This document shows, in pieces, positions 21,311 to 30,684 of a DNA stretch of 64,000 bases (its first letter is position 1; the number at the start of each line of letters is the position of its first letter). Origin of the DNA: Cytophagales bacterium CG12_big_fil_rev_8_21_14_0_65_40_12 (GTDB lineage: Bacteria; Bacteroidota; Bacteroidia; Cytophagales; Cyclobacteriaceae); contig PCUU01000065.1 of NCBI GenBank assembly GCA_002786855.1, positions 1-64,000 on the forward strand, given 5' to 3'. A program made the position numbers and the translations under genes. Under the pieces are notes generated by a model. The model was given only the letters and a program-made list of their open reading frames with translations. It made no database searches and had not been told where the DNA came from.

Positions 21311-21923
21311 GTTGTTTCTGATAGACACTAGAAAAAATCAGCCCATTACTGAAAGTGGAATGCTCAATGCAATGCAAGGGCAGGGCTTTGAAATAAAAGG
21401 CGAAATCTAGCAGTTGCCCAGCTTCAAGTTGGGTAGTTAATCGAAAAAATTGAAGCATAGACCAGATGATGAGTTTATGTTTCAATCTATTTGTATGTCG
21501 AAAATCCGTACAAAACCATAGACCCCGATGTGACAATCTATCCGAAAGTGTTGCCATTATATCTTTGAGTTTGTCTGAGCTGAAAACGTCAAGAAAAAAA
21601 TTTGTAATTATCACGTCATAAAACTCCTTTGGAATTGCCTTTTCATCGCCACAAATAAGAGACACATTCCAACTAGGCTGAAGCCTTTTCTCTGTCATCT
21701 TTATCATTTTGGTTGAAGCTTCTACATAAGTAACACTGCCTCGAAAGCCAGTTTTAAAGATTTCATCCAAAAGCCAGCCGGTTCCACCACCTAGAATCAA
21801 TACATTCGAATCTTGAGAAATCAGATGCAAAAAGTGACATTGAGCCCTTTTAAGCTTATTCCCAAATACCAATTTTGCCAAAGCATCATAAACAGGCGCT
21901 ATGAAATTGAAATTATTCTTCAT
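21291..21923 (-). CDS. Class I SAM-dependent methyltransferase
   Basis: SAM-binding motif VLILGGGTGWLLDEI; UbiE-like layout. 3' end overlaps the giant ORF by 20 bp. Confidence 0.8.
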   Translation of the reverse strand: MKNNFNFIAPVYDALAKLVFGNKLKRAQCHFLHLISQDSNVLILGGGTGWLLDEIFKTGFRGSVTYVEASTKMIKMTEKRLQPSWNVSLICGDEKAIPKEFYDVIITNFFLDVFSSDKLKDIMATLSDRLSHRGLWFCTDFRHTNRLKHKLIIWSMLQFFRLTTQLEAGQLLDFAFYFKALPLHCIEHSTFSNGLIFSSVYQKQPSEQEF

Positions 21924-22777
21924 AGCAGCAGATAGATTAATGGAAGGAAGAAAATTCCATCGCCTAAGAACCTATAGCGATCATTGATTTGAAAAACAAA
22001 AGGCCATTTCCATAAAATGAAAAGGGTAAGATTCATTGCAAATAAAACCATGGTTGCTTCATAGGATTGCCCATTCAATACAGCAAAGCCTATTAACGCA
22101 GAGTTCATTAGCACTAGAACCAAAATCAATGATCGTACAAAACGCTTTCCCTTAATGGTTACAATCGACTGAAGTTTGTCTTCGCAATCCGTGGTAAATT
22201 CAAACAATGGGAATAAGAACAGGTTGCTAAGCACCAATAAAAAGAATTGTATTAGAAAAAGGATTTCAACTGCTCCAATAAGCGCCATTTGACTGAAGGG
22301 AGCAGCAAAAACACCAACAGTATAGATCACAGCGGCCAAAATCTCCTTATGCCAAGTTTTACTGATCTTAAGTAAATGTAATGAGCCAAAGTAAAACAGC
22401 ACAAAAGCAGCCAAAACCAAACCGAACTTTATGGTCGTAAATGGCAAATAGGTTAAGTTAATTAACCCAACTAGAAAGATTATAGCTCCGAGGATGAGTA
22501 ATTTATTCTTATGACGCTGATGAAACGCGTGTCGCCTGTTTTTCGGTTGATCAGAAGCAAAATGCGCATCTAAAAGGTGATCAATCGTATAGATCAACCA
22601 GATGGCGATGCCCAAACCGAATAGCATATTTGACGAAAGCAGAACACTAAATACTTTGGCCACATAAAGACTAGAGATTACCGCGCCTGCCGTAATGTCT
22701 AAACTTAAGTTTTGTATGAGAGTCCAAAATCTTTTGATCATGCTGCGACAATTTAAGTCAAGCATTGGACTATACAT
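21920..22777 (-). CDS. Divergent UbiA-like prenyltransferase/membrane protein
   Basis: Polytopic; YTIDHLLDAHFASDQPKNRRHAFH resembles a UbiA DxxxD region. 4-bp overlap with the methyltransferase gene. Start could be internal. Confidence 0.55.
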   Translation of the reverse strand: MYSPMLDLNCRSMIKRFWTLIQNLSLDITAGAVISSLYVAKVFSVLLSSNMLFGLGIAIWLIYTIDHLLDAHFASDQPKNRRHAFHQRHKNKLLILGAIIFLVGLINLTYLPFTTIKFGLVLAAFVLFYFGSLHLLKISKTWHKEILAAVIYTVGVFAAPFSQMALIGAVEILFLIQFFLLVLSNLFLFPLFEFTTDCEDKLQSIVTIKGKRFVRSLILVLVLMNSALIGFAVLNGQSYEATMVLFAMNLTLFILWKWPFVFQINDRYRFLGDGIFFLPLIYLLL

Positions 22778-22813
22778 AAAAAAAAGAGCCCTTCTGATTA
22801 ATCAAAAGGGCTC
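22778..22813 (-). terminator. Rho-independent terminator of the atp operon
   Basis: 8-bp inverted repeat GAGCCCTT…AAGGGCTC with a T8 tract on the minus strand, just after the atpG stop. Confidence 0.88.
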
Positions 22814-22835
22814 TCGGACTTATTACAAATAAATA

Positions 22836-23711
22836 TTATTTATCAGCAGCGAGTGCCTCTGCACCACCAACGATCTCTAGGATCTCTTTGGTGATCGCTG
22901 CCTGACGTGTTCTGTTATACATTAATTTCAACTCCTTAAGCAATTCGCCAGCATTATCCGTTGCTTTGCCCATCGCTGTCATTCTAGCGCCATGCTCGGA
23001 AGCATTAGACTCTAAAACTGCTTTGTAGAATTGAATTTTTAAAGACTTAGGAATTAAATCCTCAACAATAAAGTCCTTTGATGGTTCAAAAATATAGTCA
23101 GTTGAAGTTAAAGCTGCTTTACCTGCGTCTACCTTTTGCACTACCGGTAAAAACTGCTCAGCCACCACAACCTGTGTCGCTACATTTTTGAATTCATTGT
23201 ACACCAAAACAACCTTATCGAATTTTCCGCTTTCATAGCCTGCCATGGCAAACTCTGCAGCTTCACGCACCTTTTCGAAACTCAGGTTTCCAAATACATC
23301 CCAAAAATCACCAATGACAGTAAAAGACTGTTTTTTGAAAAAGTCATTGGCCTTCTTTCCAATGGGCATCATGTGGAATTTGGCGCCTTGATAAGCTGCC
23401 ATACTCTGCTTTACCGCCTTATTGATATTCGAGTTAAAGGCTCCGCAAAGACCTCTGTCCGAAGATACTGCAACGATCAAAACATTCTTTACTTCACGCT
23501 CTACAGCGTAAGTATTCATTGCTTCGTCAGAGTTACCTGAAGATACGTTGGCCAGAATAGCGGTCAATTTTTCAGAATAAGGACGTAGTTGAACGATCCT
23601 GTCCTGCGCTCTTCTCAGCTTTGCCGCAGCCACCATTTTCATGGCCCTGGTGATTTGCTGAGTCGAACTTACCGACTTAATTCTTTCCTTTACTTCTTTT
23701 AAATTCGCCAT
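22836..23711 (-). CDS. atpG: F1 ATP synthase gamma subunit
   Basis: ANLKEVKERIKSVSSTQQITRAMKMVAAAKLRRAQ…YNRTRQAAITKEILEIVGGAEAL. Confidence 0.97.
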   Translation of the reverse strand: MANLKEVKERIKSVSSTQQITRAMKMVAAAKLRRAQDRIVQLRPYSEKLTAILANVSSGNSDEAMNTYAVEREVKNVLIVAVSSDRGLCGAFNSNINKAVKQSMAAYQGAKFHMMPIGKKANDFFKKQSFTVIGDFWDVFGNLSFEKVREAAEFAMAGYESGKFDKVVLVYNEFKNVATQVVVAEQFLPVVQKVDAGKAALTSTDYIFEPSKDFIVEDLIPKSLKIQFYKAVLESNASEHGARMTAMGKATDNAGELLKELKLMYNRTRQAAITKEILEIVGGAEALAADK

Positions 23712-23735
23712 CTATCAAGCGTTAGGGCTTTTCAA

Positions 23736-25307
23736 TTAATATTTGCTCGCTAAATCTTTCACTGTTTTCTCGATGGCAGGCACTGCATCATCAAGTTTAC
23801 CAGCCTTCAATAAATCTAAAGCAGCTTTTTGCGTTGTTCTCATCAAAGTCAAGAATTCCTTTTCGAATTCTCTTACTTTTTCAACAGGCACTTTATCCAA
23901 TAGACCTTTAACCGAAGCATAAATGATTGCCACTTGCTCTTCTACAGGTACTGGAGAAAATTGCGCTTGCTTCAAAATCTCTTGGTTTCTTCTACCTCTA
24001 TCGATTGTAAGTTTAGTAGACGCATCAAGGTCTGAACCAAACTTAGCGAAAGCTTCCAATTCACGGAATTGAGCTTGGTCAAGCTTCAAGGTTCCCGAAA
24101 CTTTCTTCATTGATTTGATCTGAGCGTTACCACCCACACGAGATACTGAAATACCTACGTTAATCGCGGGACGAATACCAGAGTTAAACAAGTTAGTTTC
24201 TAAGAAAATCTGACCATCTGTAATTGAAATTACGTTGGTTGGAATATAAGCAGAAACGTCACCAGCTTGAGTTTCGATAATCGGAAGGGCTGTTAATGAA
24301 CCCCCACCTTTCACTTTCCCTACCAAAGAAGGAGGAAGATCGTTCATCGCTGCTGCGATATCATCGTTATCATTGATTTTTGCCGCTCTTTCAAGTAATC
24401 TTGAGTGCAAATAGAATACGTCACCTGGGTAAGCTTCACGTCCTGGAGGTCTTCTTAAAAGAAGAGAAACCTCACGATAAGCTACCGCTTGTTTAGAAAG
24501 ATCATCATAAATAACCAAAGCTGGTCTTCCTGTATCTCTAAAGTACTCGCCAATTGCAGCACCTGTCATTGGAGAGAAGAACTGCATTGGAGCAGGATCT
24601 GAAGCAGAAGCCAAAACAACTACTGTATAGTCCATAGCACCACCCTTTTCAAGGGCAGCTACAACTCCAGCAACGGTAGAAGCTTTCTGTCCAACTGCAA
24701 CGTAGATACAGAATACAGGCTCTCCTTTTTCGAAAAATTCTCTTTGGTTAAGAATGGTATCTATAACAACAGCAGTTTTACCTGTCTGACGGTCACCAAT
24801 AACTAATTCTCTTTGGCCTCTTCCGATTGGAATCATGGCATCAATAGATTTGATACCTGTTTGAAGAGGTTCTGTAACTGGCTGTCTGTAAATTACCCCC
24901 GGAGCTTTTCTTTCCAAAGGCATTTCAAACGTTTCGCCAGAGATAGGGCCTTTGCCATCAATTGGGTTACCAAGGGTGTCAACCACACGGCCAACCAAAC
25001 CTTCACCCACTTGAACTGAGGCAATTCTTCCTGTTCTCTTAACAGTGTCGCCTTCTTTAATTTCAGCAGACTCACCTAACAATACAGCACCAACATTGTC
25101 CTCTTCAAGGTTCAATACTAGGGCTTTCAATCCGTTTTCAAATTCAAGAAGCTCTCCTGATTGCGCCTTAGAAAGGCCGTAGATTCTGGCTACACCATCA
25201 CCTACTTGCAATACAGTACCTACTTCTTCTAATTCAGCTTCTGATTTAAAGTTAGAGAGCTGCTCTCTCAAAATTGCTGAAACCTCATCAGGTCTTACAT
25301 CTGCCAT
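23736..25307 (-). CDS. atpA: F1 ATP synthase alpha subunit
   Basis: [10 protein letters not shown] Walker A; [26 protein letters not shown]. Confidence 0.98.
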   Translation of the reverse strand: MADVRPDEVSAILREQLSNFKSEAELEEVGTVLQVGDGVARIYGLSKAQSGELLEFENGLKALVLNLEEDNVGAVLLGESAEIKEGDTVKRTGRIASVQVGEGLVGRVVDTLGNPIDGKGPISGETFEMPLERKAPGVIYRQPVTEPLQTGIKSIDAMIPIGRGQRELVIGDRQTGKTAVVIDTILNQREFFEKGEPVFCIYVAVGQKASTVAGVVAALEKGGAMDYTVVVLASASDPAPMQFFSPMTGAAIGEYFRDTGRPALVIYDDLSKQAVAYREVSLLLRRPPGREAYPGDVFYLHSRLLERAAKINDNDDIAAAMNDLPPSLVGKVKGGGSLTALPIIETQAGDVSAYIPTNVISITDGQIFLETNLFNSGIRPAINVGISVSRVGGNAQIKSMKKVSGTLKLDQAQFRELEAFAKFGSDLDASTKLTIDRGRRNQEILKQAQFSPVPVEEQVAIIYASVKGLLDKVPVEKVREFEKEFLTLMRTTQKAALDLLKAGKLDDAVPAIEKTVKDLASKY

Positions 25308-25333
25308 TTTATGATACAGTTATGTTAATTATT

Positions 25334-25891
25334 TTAAAACACCTTTACGTAAGGGTTTTGACTAAATTTCAATTTCAAGGCTTTCAATCTAGAATTGATT
25401 GAATCGTCAATTTGACGATCGCCAATTTTTAAGATGAACCCACCAATAAGGTTCTCATCCAGTTTTTCAGTAAGCTGTACTTCCTTACCTGATATTTTCT
25501 TTACCAAGGCCATGAACTCCGCTCTCAATTTATCGTCAATTGGATACATCGTTGTGACAGTTGCCTCCTCAATGTATTTTTTGGCGTTGTATTGGTGATG
25601 AAATTCTTTCGCGATAGCGGGTAAAAAAGCCTCACGATGTTTTTTAGTAATGAGGTTGAACATGCTCAAAGTGAGCGCATTCACCTTACCCTTAAAAACA
25701 AGGTTAAGCACATTCAATTTTTTGTCATGGCCAATCACCGGGTTTTTCAACATTAGTTGAAAATCTCTGTTTCCCTGAATTACCTCAGTGAAAAGCAACA
25801 TGTCTTTATTCACTTCTTCCAATAGTTTTTTTTCATCTGCTAGTTGTAGCAATGACTTGGCGTATCGGGAAGCAATTCTGAATTCTGACAT
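25334..25891 (-). CDS. atpH: F1 ATP synthase delta subunit
   Basis: RYAKSLLQLA…ENLIGGFILKIGDRQIDDSINSRLKAL; operon position. Confidence 0.93.
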   Translation of the reverse strand: MSEFRIASRYAKSLLQLADEKKLLEEVNKDMLLFTEVIQGNRDFQLMLKNPVIGHDKKLNVLNLVFKGKVNALTLSMFNLITKKHREAFLPAIAKEFHHQYNAKKYIEEATVTTMYPIDDKLRAEFMALVKKISGKEVQLTEKLDENLIGGFILKIGDRQIDDSINSRLKALKLKFSQNPYVKVF

Positions 25892-25900
25892 TTTTACCTA

Positions 25901-26395
25901 TTAATTAAGGTTCAAATCTTTTACATAACTATCAATCAATTCTCGCTGCCCTTTTTGGTCAGCCAATTGTTTTCTCAATAGTTTTTCTGTGATTTCAAGC
26001 GAAAGCATTGCTACCTGATTTTTAACGTCAGTTAAAGCTGCTTTTTTCTCTGTTTCGATCGCTGCTTTAGCATCTTCGATCATTCTTGCGGTGATCTTAG
26101 AAGTTTCTTCTCTCGCCTCTTCTTTAATTGCATTAGCGGCAGAGATGGCATCTTTCAACAAAGCATCTCTTTCTGCTCTAGCCTCGGCCAAAAGCTTTTG
26201 ATTGTCCGCCTGTAATGCTTGCATTTCATTTTTAGCTTGTTCGGCAGAAAGCAACGCACTTTCGATAGTTTGCTCTCTTTCTTTCAAGCCACTCAATATT
26301 GGCTTCCAAGCAAACTTGCCCAATACGAACAATAAGATCGTAAAGGCCACTACTTGGAAAATGAGTAATCCAAAATCTGGTATTAATAAGTCCAT
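25901..26395 (-). CDS. atpF: F0 ATP synthase b subunit
   Basis: N-terminal TM and charged helix; operon position. Confidence 0.94.
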   Translation of the reverse strand: MDLLIPDFGLLIFQVVAFTILLFVLGKFAWKPILSGLKEREQTIESALLSAEQAKNEMQALQADNQKLLAEARAERDALLKDAISAANAIKEEAREETSKITARMIEDAKAAIETEKKAALTDVKNQVAMLSLEITEKLLRKQLADQKGQRELIDSYVKDLNLN

Positions 26396-26469
26396 ATTGC
26401 TTTGTTTTAAATTGAATTCAGGCCTTGCCTAATGCAAAAGCCTGAATCCATAATGACTATTAGCCTTAA

Positions 26470-26730
26470 TTATAGTTTTGCAACGATATCTCCGTTGGTA
26501 GCCAACAAGAAACAAGCAACAACACCAAACAATGCGATTACCTCAATAAGGGCAGCAATGATCAACATACCAGACTGCAATTTACCAGCAGCTTCTGGTT
26601 GTCTAGCCATACCTTCCATAGCGGCAGCACCAATTTTTCCAATACCAAGACCTGCGCCTATCGCAACAAGACCAGCACCAATACCAGCACCCATTAGGGC
26701 ATAACCAGCAGTTAATAAAATAGCGAACAT
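26470..26730 (-). CDS. atpE: F0 ATP synthase c subunit
   Basis: Hairpin membrane protein GAGIGAGLVAIGAGLGIGKIGAAAMEGMARQPEA. Confidence 0.96.
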   Translation of the reverse strand: MFAILLTAGYALMGAGIGAGLVAIGAGLGIGKIGAAAMEGMARQPEAAGKLQSGMLIIAALIEVIALFGVVACFLLATNGDIVAKL

Positions 26731-26766
26731 AAATTGTCTATTTATAAATGAAACAAAGATTCAAAA

Positions 26767-27804
26767 TTAATGATGTCCGTCATCAACGGCTTGGCCGATG
26801 TACATAGATGAGAACAAAGTAAACACGTAGGCCTGAATTAAGGCTACTACAATTTCAATCAATGAAATAACAGTAGAGAAAAGTGTTCCCACGATTCCTA
26901 CAGTCAAACTTTGAAGAATAAAACCTAAACCCACAATACTTAGCACCACAATATGGCCTGCCGTTATACTGGCAAACAAACGAAGCGTAAGCGAGATTGG
27001 CTTAGTGAAAATACCAATGACTTCTACAATCAAAATTACTGGGCGAATTGGTAGCGGAACTCCCGGAGTCCAAAGGATATGCATCCAGTAGGCTTTGCCA
27101 CCATTAAAATTGGTAATAAAGAAAGTGAACAAGGCCAAAGTCATGGTAACCGCAATGTTTCCAGACAGGTTAGCGGCACCAGGCGTAAGCCCTAATAAGT
27201 TATTGAATAAGATAAAGAAGAAAAGGGTCAACAAATAAGGCATAAAACGCTCGTATTTATGACCGATGTTTACTTTAGCTATATCGTCTCTGATGAAAAC
27301 GATGATCGGTTCGAAGAATGACTGGATGCCCTTTGGTGCAGAAACGCCCTTTTTATAACCCTTGGCAACCGCTAGGAAAACGAAGACCAAAATAATAACA
27401 CTCAAAAACAAAGAAGCCACGTTTTTGGTGATGGATAAGTCTAAGAATTCTGCATGATGTGTAGAGTGAAGTTCGCCATGCTCTAGCATATAACCATCAA
27501 CTTCAACCGGGTTATGATCTGCATCTACAAATTCTGATGACATGTGCATTTTGAATCCGTACTCATAATCATAAATAATTACTGGAAGGGGAATGGTAAC
27601 GTGAGTATGACCAATCGTAATTAAATGCCATTCGTGGGCATCAGCAATGTGATGCATGATGAATTCAGTGTCACCACCCTTTTTCTCTTCACCTTCGCTT
27701 CCGCTCGAAGCCCTCAAATTTGTTAGGTTTGTGATACTGAAAAGTGCGATTAAGCAGCTAATTATCAGTATTTTGGGTGTGTTAATTCTTGGTAGTTTCA
27801 TCAT
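26767..27804 (-). CDS. atpB: F0 ATP synthase a subunit
   Basis: LTLRLFASITAGHIVVLSI a-subunit signature; operon position. Confidence 0.95.
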   Translation of the reverse strand: MMKLPRINTPKILIISCLIALFSITNLTNLRASSGSEGEEKKGGDTEFIMHHIADAHEWHLITIGHTHVTIPLPVIIYDYEYGFKMHMSSEFVDADHNPVEVDGYMLEHGELHSTHHAEFLDLSITKNVASLFLSVIILVFVFLAVAKGYKKGVSAPKGIQSFFEPIIVFIRDDIAKVNIGHKYERFMPYLLTLFFFILFNNLLGLTPGAANLSGNIAVTMTLALFTFFITNFNGGKAYWMHILWTPGVPLPIRPVILIVEVIGIFTKPISLTLRLFASITAGHIVVLSIVGLGFILQSLTVGIVGTLFSTVISLIEIVVALIQAYVFTLFSSMYIGQAVDDGHH

Positions 27805-27816
27805 GGTTTTTAACCC

Positions 27817-28209
27817 CTAGCTCGAAATTTGGCGCAAGTTAGACAGAATGGTATATATTTCAAACACTAGGTAGAATAAATAGATGGCAAAGAAATTGGC
27901 CACCCAAAGAATTTGGTTTTCAATTCCTAAGAAAAGCGTGATACCAATAAAGCCCATACTTAAGAGTAGCCTCAAAACTGTTGTCCCTAAAAAGAGATTT
28001 GTTCTGCTTTGTGGATCCAAATTTTTAAGTCCCCAGTTGTTCATCGCCACAATGATCAAGGCCAAAATCACTGAGAATATCATAATACCCCAAACTTGGG
28101 CATGTATTAATCTTTCTGCTCCTTCTAATTGTTGAAGTATAAAAATCAATGCTGCTAAAAGCCCTGAGATTATGAGGGTGATGGCGATCTGTTTACCCAA
28201 TTTTTGCAT
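27817..28209 (-). CDS. Small membrane protein at the head of the atp operon, possibly AtpI-like
   Basis: Four predicted TM segments; 12 bp upstream of atpB. Confidence 0.65.
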   Translation of the reverse strand: MQKLGKQIAITLIISGLLAALIFILQQLEGAERLIHAQVWGIMIFSVILALIIVAMNNWGLKNLDPQSRTNLFLGTTVLRLLLSMGFIGITLFLGIENQILWVANFFAIYLFYLVFEIYTILSNLRQISS

Positions 28210-28267
28210 GGGCGCAAAGATAGGGGATTTAGTTTATTGGTAGATGGAGAAAATTTAACTATTGCTG

Positions 28268-28470
28268 GGCAAAGCCGAGCGACTAGTAGCCCCTGAGCCT
28301 AAAAACTTCCAATCGTGAAAAGATCTCTACGAGATGACTTGTAAAACGTAAATCATTGAAGTCACTCGTTGAAAACGAACGACTAAGGACAGTTGTGGTT
28401 TACGAACAGTCGCTCGGCTTTGGCCGAGTGAAAGTCCGCTTTATCTTGCGGACTCTTTCGGTTTCGTTTT
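28268..28470. repeat. Intergenic palindrome-rich element
   Basis: GCAAAGCCGAGCGACT at 28269-28284 with a near-complete inverted copy AGTCGCTCGGCTTTG at 28409-28423; local hairpins CTCGG-CTTTGG-CCGAG and AGTCCGC…GCGGACT. The 16-mer recurs at 43295-43310. Confidence 0.5.
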
Positions 28471-28504
28471 TCAAACTCGACCTCAGAGTGACGATGATAT
28501 TAAA

Positions 28505-30154
28505 TCAACCCTTCCCTTTGATTGACATTGATTGGGCCAATTTCACTGCTTCGTAGGCATTGATGATTCCGCCTGATTTAGAAAGCTTGGTAAAATTTAC
28601 ATTTTGATCGATGCTGCCTGGCTGCGTTACTTTCAAACCATCCAATCTTCGGACAGAACGCATCATGATATCTTTCACCTGTTCAGCATTCAATTCTGGA
28701 AAATACGAAAACAGCATGGCGGCAACCCCTGCAGTGACCGGAGATGCCATACTCGTTCCTTGGGCATCTTGATAATCATTGCCAGGGGCAGTTGAATAAA
28801 TGGCCACACCTGGTGCAAAAAGATCTACCGTTTTATCACCATAATTGGTGAAGCTTCCAATATAATCACCTTCTTTTCCCCAAGACGATGCTCCAACTTC
28901 GATCCAGTTGGCCCAATCTCCTTGTTTACCAAAGCCATCATTCGGAAAATTAGGTACTTCGTCATTATCTGAGCTGCCATTGCCAGCGGCATGTACCAAA
29001 AGCACCCCTTTAGAGGCGGCATATTCTATAGCCGATCTAACATAGTCTATATTTGGGGAATAAGCCTTTCCAAAACTCATGTTGATGACTTGAGCGCCAT
29101 TGTCTACAGCATAACGAATAGCATTAGCTACATCTTTGTCATGCTCATCGCCATCGGGAACGGCCCTTAAGGCCATAATGCTCACATTGTTGGCTACTCC
29201 ATCGGTGCCAATGCCATTGCCTCTTTTGGCCGCAATAATTCCAGCCACGTGGGTGCCATGAAAGTTATCTGTGTTTTTACCGATCACATCATTGTTGCCA
29301 TAGCCCTTTTCGTCTAAAATTTCAGGATTATCGCCTACAATTTCACGTGCATCCCAATCCAGACTATAGGAGAATTTAGCATCGCCCTCCAATTGTTCTA
29401 CATCCAAATTGATGAGTTTAGAGATGCTGTCTAAGCTAATATCATCCGCCACTGCATCAAAAATCTGTAGCATATAACTTTTGCCCATGTCAATGATGGC
29501 GTCTTTTGATTCCAGTTCCTTCAGTTTTTCCATAGTAACCTCATCAGTATCAAGGTAGGCTTCGAAAAGCTTATTGAAACGTTCAATTTGATGTCCAATG
29601 CCAGCGTATTGATTGTATTCGCCTTGCGCTTTGGTATACGCTTCTTCAAATTGTATTTTCACTTTTTCCCAAGTCGCAAACTCGATTCGATCTTTCTTAT
29701 CAATGTCTTTTACAGTTTTGCCTTCGTATTTAGGTCGAAGCATTTTATACATTCTAGTTACCTCGTAGCTGTCTTTGTTGACATTTCTACCATCTTTTCC
29801 GCCTAAAAAATTCCATCCATGAATGTCATCGATGAAGCCGTTGTTATCATCGTCAATCCCATTGTTTGGGATTTCATTAGGGTTGGTCCAAATGACGTCC
29901 TTAAGGTCTTCATGCTCGATATCGATACCCGAATCGATGACCGCGACAATCACTTTCTTGCCCTTTTTGTCTTTCAACAATTCCTTATAGGCCTTTTCTG
30001 TACTCACACCATTGACTTGATTTTCTACCGGATCGAGGTTAAACCAGTTTTTTGGTGGGGTTTTAATTGTATCATTCTGCGCGAAAACTAGGTTCGCTAA
30101 CAAGATCAACAGCGCTATTAGGTTATATTTTCTCATAATGAATTTTCTTTTCAA
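28505..30154 (-). CDS. S8 (subtilisin-like) serine peptidase; start probably 30136
   Basis: Catalytic motifs AVIDSGIDIEHEDL, NFHGTHVAGIIAA, GTSMASPVTAGVAA; signal peptide. Confidence 0.93.
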   Translation of the reverse strand: MKRKFIMRKYNLIALLILLANLVFAQNDTIKTPPKNWFNLDPVENQVNGVSTEKAYKELLKDKKGKKVIVAVIDSGIDIEHEDLKDVIWTNPNEIPNNGIDDDNNGFIDDIHGWNFLGGKDGRNVNKDSYEVTRMYKMLRPKYEGKTVKDIDKKDRIEFATWEKVKIQFEEAYTKAQGEYNQYAGIGHQIERFNKLFEAYLDTDEVTMEKLKELESKDAIIDMGKSYMLQIFDAVADDISLDSISKLINLDVEQLEGDAKFSYSLDWDAREIVGDNPEILDEKGYGNNDVIGKNTDNFHGTHVAGIIAAKRGNGIGTDGVANNVSIMALRAVPDGDEHDKDVANAIRYAVDNGAQVINMSFGKAYSPNIDYVRSAIEYAASKGVLLVHAAGNGSSDNDEVPNFPNDGFGKQGDWANWIEVGASSWGKEGDYIGSFTNYGDKTVDLFAPGVAIYSTAPGNDYQDAQGTSMASPVTAGVAAMLFSYFPELNAEQVKDIMMRSVRRLDGLKVTQPGSIDQNVNFTKLSKSGGIINAYEAVKLAQSMSIKGKG

Positions 30155-30160
30155 ATAAGT

Positions 30161-30649
30161 TTAGAAGGACTCGAAGCGACCCGTTTCAGGATTTTTTCTT
30201 GCATGGGCTGGATCAAGTATAATTCCGTTCATGGCAATAAACGTACCTTCGGCCTTGGTATTGAGTGCGCCAATGGCGGTGCCCAAATTGAAGTCGGCAT
30301 CCGAATTGGCAAATCTTTCAGGTCGATACGAGGCCGTAAGGATGATGGTTTTGTTTTTTATGTTGCCAATGGCTTTGGCTGTTTCAACCAGCGTATCGGA
30401 GCCATGGGTTATGATAATTTTACTAAAGTCTGACCTTTGGCAATATGCCTTGATCTCGTTCCTGTCTTCGTCCGTCAAATCCAAACTGTCCTTTTTGAAT
30501 AAGGAAACCACTTTGTATTCGAAGGCCAATTCTGCCCTTGCCAAAATCCGTTCTGCTGCGGGTTGATCTATTTCGAAAGCATAGCCATTGTTCCTTTTAG
30601 GATAGTCTTTGTCAATTGTGCCGCCAGTTTGAATAAAAAGTACTTTCAT
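30161..30649 (-). CDS. Short asparaginase-like protein (N-terminal domain only)
   Basis: MKVLFIQTGGTIDKDY … IIITHGSDTLVETA. The ORF extends to 30685, but MKVLF at 30649 fits better. Confidence 0.82.
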   Translation of the reverse strand: MKVLFIQTGGTIDKDYPKRNNGYAFEIDQPAAERILARAELAFEYKVVSLFKKDSLDLTDEDRNEIKAYCQRSDFSKIIITHGSDTLVETAKAIGNIKNKTIILTASYRPERFANSDADFNLGTAIGALNTKAEGTFIAMNGIILDPAHARKNPETGRFESF

Positions 30650-30684
30650 AAAAAAGTTGAAATGAATTTTTTCGCAATGAAGCA

